Shown here piece by piece: positions 59,317 to 64,000 of a stretch of DNA of 64,000 bases. A program made the position numbers and the translations under genes. How positions within the stretch are numbered: the first letter of the stretch is position 1; every line of letters begins with the position of its first letter. The notes under the pieces were generated by a model, which was not told the origin of the DNA, did no database searches, and saw only the letters and a program-made list of their open reading frames with translations. The stretch lies in contig CACYHG010000001.1 of assembly GCA_902774175.1 (NCBI GenBank), positions 1-64,000 of the forward strand, in the 5' to 3' direction. This DNA comes from an uncultured Bacteroidota bacterium (lineage in GTDB: Bacteria; Bacteroidota; Bacteroidia; Bacteroidales; WCHB1-69).

Positions 59317-61830
59317 TTATTTGTCATGACCATGATCATGATGTCCGTGTTTTTTTGAACCGATACCCATAATCATCAGGATTTTCCTGTTAAACTTGCG
59401 GAGAACGGACATCTGCGCCTGACGCTTGGTCTCCTCATCGTTGCCATAGCCGTATCCATAGCCGTAACCATATCCATAGCCGTAACTGTGCCCGGTACCG
59501 TTGCCGTAGCCATAGCCGTAACCGTAACCATAGCCGTAACCCAGTTTCTTATAATTCACGTCATTCACAATTACGCAGAGTTTCGGGAAACGGTTCTCCT
59601 TGTACATTGTCTCCAAATCGCCCAATGCACGCTTGTCGGTCACGTTGGCGCGGATGACAAACACGGTCAGGTCGGCCAAACGCTTCAGGATGTCCGCATC
59701 AGCCACAATGCCGGCAGGCACCGCATCCAACAGGACATAGTCGTATTGCGGCCGGACCGCCTCAATAAAGGCATCCATGCGGACATTGTCCAGCAGTTCT
59801 GCCGGATTGGGCGGAACAGGACCGGAAAAGATCGCATCCCATCCGGAAGAGATCGCACGGCGTTCTTTCAGCAACTCCTCCAATTCGATTTTGCCGGAAA
59901 GATAGTTGGAAAGCCCATGGTTGTTGGCGTTGGGCAGCTTTTTGTGCAGCGTACCCTTACGGATGTCAGCATCAACCAGGAGTACCCGCTTGCCGGAGGC
60001 GGCGAGCAGCACGGAAAGGTTGGTGGATAGGAACGACTTGCCGCTGTTCGGGAAGAAGGAGGTGAACATGGCCACCTTGCAGCCCGGACGGTCGGTCTTG
60101 ATATAATCCAGATTGGAACGGATAATACGGAACGACTCGGAAATAGAATCGCGGCCGTTCTCCCTTGCCACAATGATGCTGCCCTTCTCCTGCTCGGCAG
60201 TCTGCTTCGGCACATCGCCCAGAATCGGCACGGAACAGCCCTCCTCCACATCACGCTTGCTGTGGATATCGGTATCCATCATCTTGAGCAGGAAGAAAAT
60301 ACCGACCGGAATGGCCAGGCCAAGCACAATGGCCACAAGGAAAATCATGGAGGTGCGCGGTTTGGTGGGCGAAGTGGAACCGTCCGCCGCGTCAATCACC
60401 CGCACATCGTCCTCCAATGCCGCCTTGGAGAGTGACAGCTCCTCACGACGGTTCAGCAGGAACAGGTACAGGCTCTGCTTGACCGACTCCTGCCTCGACA
60501 TTGAGGTGAGGTAGTTCTGGTGCTCCGGTACCGCCTGTACCTTGCTGCCAGCCTGGTTCTCCAACTGTCGGCTACGGGTCAACTGCTGCTTAAGGTTAGC
60601 GCGTAGGGCAGCCAGCGTACTGGAGACCCCCTCCTTCAGAATCTGCAGGCTGGCGTTGATCTCCTTGGTCATAGGGTTGCTAGCTGTGTTACCTTTGGTC
60701 TCCATTTTTTGTTTTTGCAACAACGTGGTATTGTATTCGGAGATGACCGAAGCCAGCTGCGGATCCTTAAGCCCCATTTCCGCCGGCACCAGTTTGTAGT
60801 CATCCTTCATGCCGTTGACAAAGTCGGCCAGATAGTCCACCATGGATAGCTTGTTTTCCAGCACCTCGCGTTCCTGCATGTATTCGTCGCTGCGACGCAG
60901 GTAGTCCTGGCCATAGCTGCCGACATCGATAAGCCGATTGTTCCGCATAAATGAGGCCTTACCCGATTCCATCACCCCAAGATCCTGGTCTAATTCTGTA
61001 ATCCGGGCATTGATGAAAATGAGGCTCTGGTCAAGCACCATTGCCTTGTCCTTAACCGCCTCCTCGCGGTATATCTGCACAAGCGTGTTCAGGATGTCCT
61101 CCGCCTTGTCTCCGGAAGGATCCTCCAAAGATAGGCTGACCGCATTGGAAAGTTTGTCAACCCGTGCGATACGCACCGCCGTTCGGTAACGCTTTGTAAC
61201 CGACTTGATGTTACGCTTGTCCACCTGGATCTCCTTGCCTGCATAGGAGGTATAGGTCCAGGTCGGTATCACGACCACCCTGCCGACCGGAGTGTTCACC
61301 GTGTCGTTGAGCGGGGCGGATATGACCTTTTTCGAATCGGGGAAATTCTTGAGGATGACCCGACCGCCCTGTTTGGACGGCACCACAGTCAGGCTGATGT
61401 TCGAATACGGCCCCTCATCAGGAAACTGCACATGCACCGGACTGTTGCTGTAGAGGTCGGTTTTGCGCAGCAGCGGCGTATAGCTGTATTCCACGCCGAG
61501 GTTCAGACGCTCCACCACCTGCATCATCAGTGTGCGGGACCTGAGAATCTGCAGTTCGTTTTCCACAGCGGAAGAGCCACTCATGCTCAATAAGTTACTG
61601 GAGACCAACAAATCACTGGCACTCCCCTTTTTGTCCTTGAACATGACGGTGGCCGTCCGGCTGTAATACTTGACTGATGACTTGGAGACCAGCAGGGCGA
61701 CAGCAATGCAGACCAGCAGGGAAAGGGCGAACCATCTCCAATGGCTGAGCAGTGTGTAGAGCAAATCCTTCAAGTTGATGGATGTTGTCTCTTCGGGCTG
61801 TTGCGACTGTGTTTTTTGATACTTTTCCAT
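59317..61830 (-). CDS. Wzc-like polysaccharide copolymerase and tyrosine autokinase
   Basis: The 837-residue protein has TM1 near residues 33-49 and TM2 near 495-515 around a periplasmic, coiled-coil Wzz-type domain, then a cytoplasmic BY-kinase with Walker A PNSGKS (594-599), Walker A' LLVDADIRKG (617-626) and Walker B YVLLDAVPAG (699-708). After the kinase comes a Gly-Tyr tract (764-796) with 13 tyrosines and an 11-residue His-rich end (KKHGHHDHGHDK). It should control capsule or exopolysaccharide chain length with the Wza-like protein, and the tyrosine tail is the expected autophosphorylation site. The PHP phosphatase encoded next would reverse this. Confidence 0.92.
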   Translation of the reverse strand: MEKYQKTQSQQPEETTSINLKDLLYTLLSHWRWFALSLLVCIAVALLVSKSSVKYYSRTATVMFKDKKGSASDLLVSSNLLSMSGSSAVENELQILRSRTLMMQVVERLNLGVEYSYTPLLRKTDLYSNSPVHVQFPDEGPYSNISLTVVPSKQGGRVILKNFPDSKKVISAPLNDTVNTPVGRVVVIPTWTYTSYAGKEIQVDKRNIKSVTKRYRTAVRIARVDKLSNAVSLSLEDPSGDKAEDILNTLVQIYREEAVKDKAMVLDQSLIFINARITELDQDLGVMESGKASFMRNNRLIDVGSYGQDYLRRSDEYMQEREVLENKLSMVDYLADFVNGMKDDYKLVPAEMGLKDPQLASVISEYNTTLLQKQKMETKGNTASNPMTKEINASLQILKEGVSSTLAALRANLKQQLTRSRQLENQAGSKVQAVPEHQNYLTSMSRQESVKQSLYLFLLNRREELSLSKAALEDDVRVIDAADGSTSPTKPRTSMIFLVAIVLGLAIPVGIFFLLKMMDTDIHSKRDVEEGCSVPILGDVPKQTAEQEKGSIIVARENGRDSISESFRIIRSNLDYIKTDRPGCKVAMFTSFFPNSGKSFLSTNLSVLLAASGKRVLLVDADIRKGTLHKKLPNANNHGLSNYLSGKIELEELLKERRAISSGWDAIFSGPVPPNPAELLDNVRMDAFIEAVRPQYDYVLLDAVPAGIVADADILKRLADLTVFVIRANVTDKRALGDLETMYKENRFPKLCVIVNDVNYKKLGYGYGYGYGYGYGNGTGHSYGYGYGYGYGYGYGNDEETKRQAQMSVLRKFNRKILMIMGIGSKKHGHHDHGHDK
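59443..59541 (-). repeat. Hexanucleotide repeat encoding a (Gly-Tyr)n tail
   Basis: About 16 degenerate 6-bp units (GGNTAY on the minus strand) encode two Gly-Tyr runs of 6 and 7 tyrosines, split by NGTGHS. The unit length of six keeps the frame if copies are gained or lost, so tail length could vary between strains without breaking the protein. Confidence 0.9.
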
Positions 61831-61840
61831 AAAAAATCTA

Positions 61841-62647
61841 TTATTTTGGAGTTGCTAAAGTGATGATAAGGGTTACAATGGATATGAGCGAAGTTGTCAG
61901 CGAAGCATAGCTGGCTATCCACGAGGCGTTTTCCTTTATGCGGCTGGCGCGCAAAGGTTCAAGAAGCACTACATCGTTCTGCTGCAGCAGGAAGTACGGG
62001 TCATTGAAGACATCCTTCGACTTGAGGTTGAGGTAGCGCAGATGCATCCGGCCTCCCTCCTCACGCAGCACACCCACCTTGTCCAGCCTGGTGTATGCGG
62101 AGATGTTGCCCGATTGGGAAAGGGCCTCCAGCAGGGTCACGCGCTCGTTGGTCACTGTAACCGTATGGGAGCCGGTGGCGCTTTTTATATATATCTTGTA
62201 GTTTTTGAAACGTACCAACACCACGACCTCCTCCAGATAGCCGCCATTGATAAGCATTCTCGTAATGGTGTCCTGCAGCTGCAGGCGGGTCATACCCTCA
62301 ACATGGATGGCCCCCAAACTCGGCATGTTGATGTATCCGTTGATGTCCACCAGATAACCGATGGTGTTTTCCGGATTCAGGGAACTATAGCTGCTGCCTG
62401 TGTTTTTATTGTAGGTGCTCACCAGATTGAACGGGTCGGACATTCCCCTGTCACCGGACGAAGTTATGTAGATGGTCAGCTCGTCATTGGGATGGATACG
62501 CGCCTCATATGAATTGTCCAACACTACCGTCGAATCATGCGGCAAATCCTGAAGATAGGTGATGTCCTTGTGTGTGACACAAGAGGGTAAAAGCGCCGCA
62601 ATTAGAAACGCGACACATGACAATCTGAAAAAAGACCATTTGTTCAT
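61841..62647 (-). CDS. Wza-like polysaccharide export lipoprotein
   Basis: The 268-residue protein has a lipoprotein signal ending LLPSCVTHKD (lipidated Cys at 23), then the poly-export motif SYEARIHPNDELTIYIT and two SLBB-like segments (GYINMPSLGAIHVEGMTRLQ and LLEALSQSGNISAYTRLDKV, quoted in part). A C-terminal hydrophobic helix (LTTSLISIVTLIITLA) may be the outer-membrane anchor. It lies 10 bp before the wzc-like gene and should form the outer export channel with it. Confidence 0.92.
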   Translation of the reverse strand: MNKWSFFRLSCVAFLIAALLPSCVTHKDITYLQDLPHDSTVVLDNSYEARIHPNDELTIYITSSGDRGMSDPFNLVSTYNKNTGSSYSSLNPENTIGYLVDINGYINMPSLGAIHVEGMTRLQLQDTITRMLINGGYLEEVVVLVRFKNYKIYIKSATGSHTVTVTNERVTLLEALSQSGNISAYTRLDKVGVLREEGGRMHLRYLNLKSKDVFNDPYFLLQQNDVVLLEPLRASRIKENASWIASYASLTTSLISIVTLIITLATPK

Positions 62648-62652
62648 ATTCG

Positions 62653-64000
62653 TTATTCTTTTATTGTTTCATTTTGAGCAGAATCCTGCGGCGCATTGTC
62701 CAGCACCGAGAAACGGCTGTTATTACTTACAAATTCAGGCACAAGCGCCTTCATCTGCGACACAATCGCAAATTCATCCTGAGAAAGCAGTGCCTTGTGC
62801 AGCGCATCGAATGCGGCAACGACCGTATCCGGATCCTGCGGACGGACCTTTGCCCGGAAAATCTTTCCATGCACTGTAGGAAGCGTGTCCTCCTTGGAGG
62901 CAAGCAGCTCCTCATACAGCTTTTCTCCCGGACGCAGACCAATCTCCTTAATTTTAACGTCATTGCGGCCTGAAAGCCGGATCATCTTGGCGGCCAGGTC
63001 ATATATTTTCACCGGCTTGCCCATGTCAAAGACAAAAATCTCGCCCCCATTTGCGATGGCGGCAGCCTGCAGCACCAGGTTGCAGGCCTCCGGAATGGTC
63101 ATGAAATAACGGGTTATGCGCTTGTCGGTCACCGTAAGAGGACCGCCGTTTTCCAGCTGCTTCTTGAACAATGGCACAACCGAGCCATTGGAACCCAACA
63201 CATTACCAAACCTTGTCGTGACAAACTGGGTCTCCGAGCGACGACTCTGCACATATATCTCGGCAATCCGTTTGGTCGCCCCCATGACATTGGTGGGATT
63301 CACAGCCTTGTCGGTGGAAATCATGACCATCTTCTGCACATGATACCGGATTGAAAGATCCGCCATCAACTTGGTGCCAAACACATTGGCCCTCACCGCC
63401 TCATAAGGGGAATCCTCCATCAGCGGGACATGCTTGTACGCGGCAGCGTGGAACACCACCTCGGGACGGTATTTGTCGAACAGCCTCTCCATGCGGTCCG
63501 AATCACGGACATCCGCCACTTCGAAGAAAAGCCTGTCCCTGTTTTTCGCATACGTGTTGTTCAGCTCGAACTGGATGTCATATACCGGTGATTCGCCCAT
63601 ATCGACCACCACCAGTTTTGACGGCTCATAGTTCATCACCTGCCGGGCAATCTCGCTGCCGATACTGCCGGCGGCTCCAGTGACCATCACAACCTTGTCA
63701 TGGATTTCACGGGAAATATCCTCGTTTTCCAATACAATCGGATCGCGACCCAACAAGTCTTCAATCTGTATATCTTTGATTTGATTGGACTTCATCTGCC
63801 CTTCAATCAGTTCGTAGACATGCGGGATAATCTTGACCCTCAGGTTCAATGCCAAAGCCTGCTCCGCAAGTTTGTTCTTAACCTCCACACTAAGTGAGGG
63901 AATCGCAATTATCAACACCTCGATGCCATGCCGACGGATATAACTGTCACACATGACTTTTGAGGGAAGCATCACCGGCACGCCCTGTATTTCCGAACCT
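62653..64000 (-). CDS. CapD/FlaA1-like nucleotide-sugar 4,6-dehydratase, 5' end outside the window
   Basis: The frame stays open to the right edge of the window, so the N-terminal membrane part is missing here. What is present is the end of the CoA-binding-like domain and a full epimerase/dehydratase domain: VMVTGAAGSIGSEIARQ (NAD loop), FHAAAYKHVPLMED, and MISTDKAVNPTNVMGATKR with Met replacing the usual Tyr of the catalytic motif, as in PglF/WbpM. LRPGEKLYEELL follows. It is predicted to convert UDP-GlcNAc (or a close relative) to a 4-keto-6-deoxy sugar for capsule or glycan synthesis. Confidence 0.92.
   Translation of the reverse strand, partial: GSEIQGVPVMLPSKVMCDSYIRRHGIEVLIIAIPSLSVEVKNKLAEQALALNLRVKIIPHVYELIEGQMKSNQIKDIQIEDLLGRDPIVLENEDISREIHDKVVMVTGAAGSIGSEIARQVMNYEPSKLVVVDMGESPVYDIQFELNNTYAKNRDRLFFEVADVRDSDRMERLFDKYRPEVVFHAAAYKHVPLMEDSPYEAVRANVFGTKLMADLSIRYHVQKMVMISTDKAVNPTNVMGATKRIAEIYVQSRRSETQFVTTRFGNVLGSNGSVVPLFKKQLENGGPLTVTDKRITRYFMTIPEACNLVLQAAAIANGGEIFVFDMGKPVKIYDLAAKMIRLSGRNDVKIKEIGLRPGEKLYEELLASKEDTLPTVHGKIFRAKVRPQDPDTVVAAFDALHKALLSQDEFAIVSQMKALVPEFVSNNSRFSVLDNAPQDSAQNETIKE

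Overview
The window is a stretch of a Bacteroidota (most likely Bacteroidales) chromosome of moderately high GC. The supporting signs are two giant surface proteins with type IX secretion (T9SS) C-terminal sorting domains, Bacteroides-type -7 boxes (TAnnTTTG), weak Shine-Dalgarno use, an MMPL exporter fused to an acyltransferase, and a flexirubin/aryl-polyene type pigment cluster with a tyrosine ammonia-lyase like that of Flavobacterium. Every gene I can support lies on the minus strand, so biological order runs from high to low coordinates. No tRNA, rRNA, CRISPR array or insertion sequence was recognised.

Layout from right to left. (1) 64.0-58.6 kb: capsule/exopolysaccharide genes (CapD/FlaA1-like dehydratase, Wza-like export lipoprotein, Wzc-like chain-length regulator/kinase with a Gly-Tyr repeat tail, CpsB-like PHP phosphatase). 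(2) 58.5-53.0 kb: lysine fermentation genes atoD, kal, kce, kdd, kamA and, behind a strong terminator, kamB. (3) 52.9-31.3 kb: a compact aryl-polyene cluster (tyrosine ammonia-lyase, FabG, several ketosynthases and ketosynthase relatives, two ACPs, hotdog dehydratases and thioesterase, methyltransferase, lipid acyltransferases, glycosyltransferase, LolA-like protein, MMPL exporter, a double phytoene-desaturase-like oxidoreductase and a radical SAM protein). (4) 31.3-28.0 kb: a rearranged patch with an Imm8-like immunity gene, a DUF234-type ATPase lacking its Walker A part, and an esterase sharing a 57-bp identical block with the rearranged segment. (5) 27.8-23.1 kb: an esterase, a PaaK-like adenylate-forming enzyme, an acyltransferase and kamC in one tight operon. 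(6) 23.0-13.2 kb: a giant beta-helix T9SS protein. (7) 13.1-9.2 kb: kamD, kamE, atoA and a crotonase. (8) 9.1-2.3 kb: a flavodoxin-like lipoprotein, a small lipoprotein and a second giant beta-helix T9SS protein. (9) 2.2-0 kb: 3-hydroxybutyryl-CoA dehydrogenase, butyryl-CoA dehydrogenase and the start of etfB.

Together regions 2, 5, 7 and 9 encode an almost complete route from lysine to butyrate: lysine 2,3-aminomutase (KamA), lysine 5,6-aminomutase (KamDE) with its proposed reactivase (KamB/KamC), Kdd, Kce, Kal, the two-subunit CoA transferase, and butyryl-CoA dehydrogenase with ETF. The unusual point is that this pathway is broken into separated blocks by the pigment cluster and by two giant surface-protein genes; even the two subunits of the CoA transferase lie about 47 kb apart.

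Intergenic spaces carry several dispersed repeat families: 28-bp palindromes of the form GTAGAGACG-N10-CGTCTCTAC, a five-copy array of 26-bp relatives, AGAAGNC heptads, and a TTTAAG-rich tandem repeat. No stretch longer than 300 bp lacks a gene.
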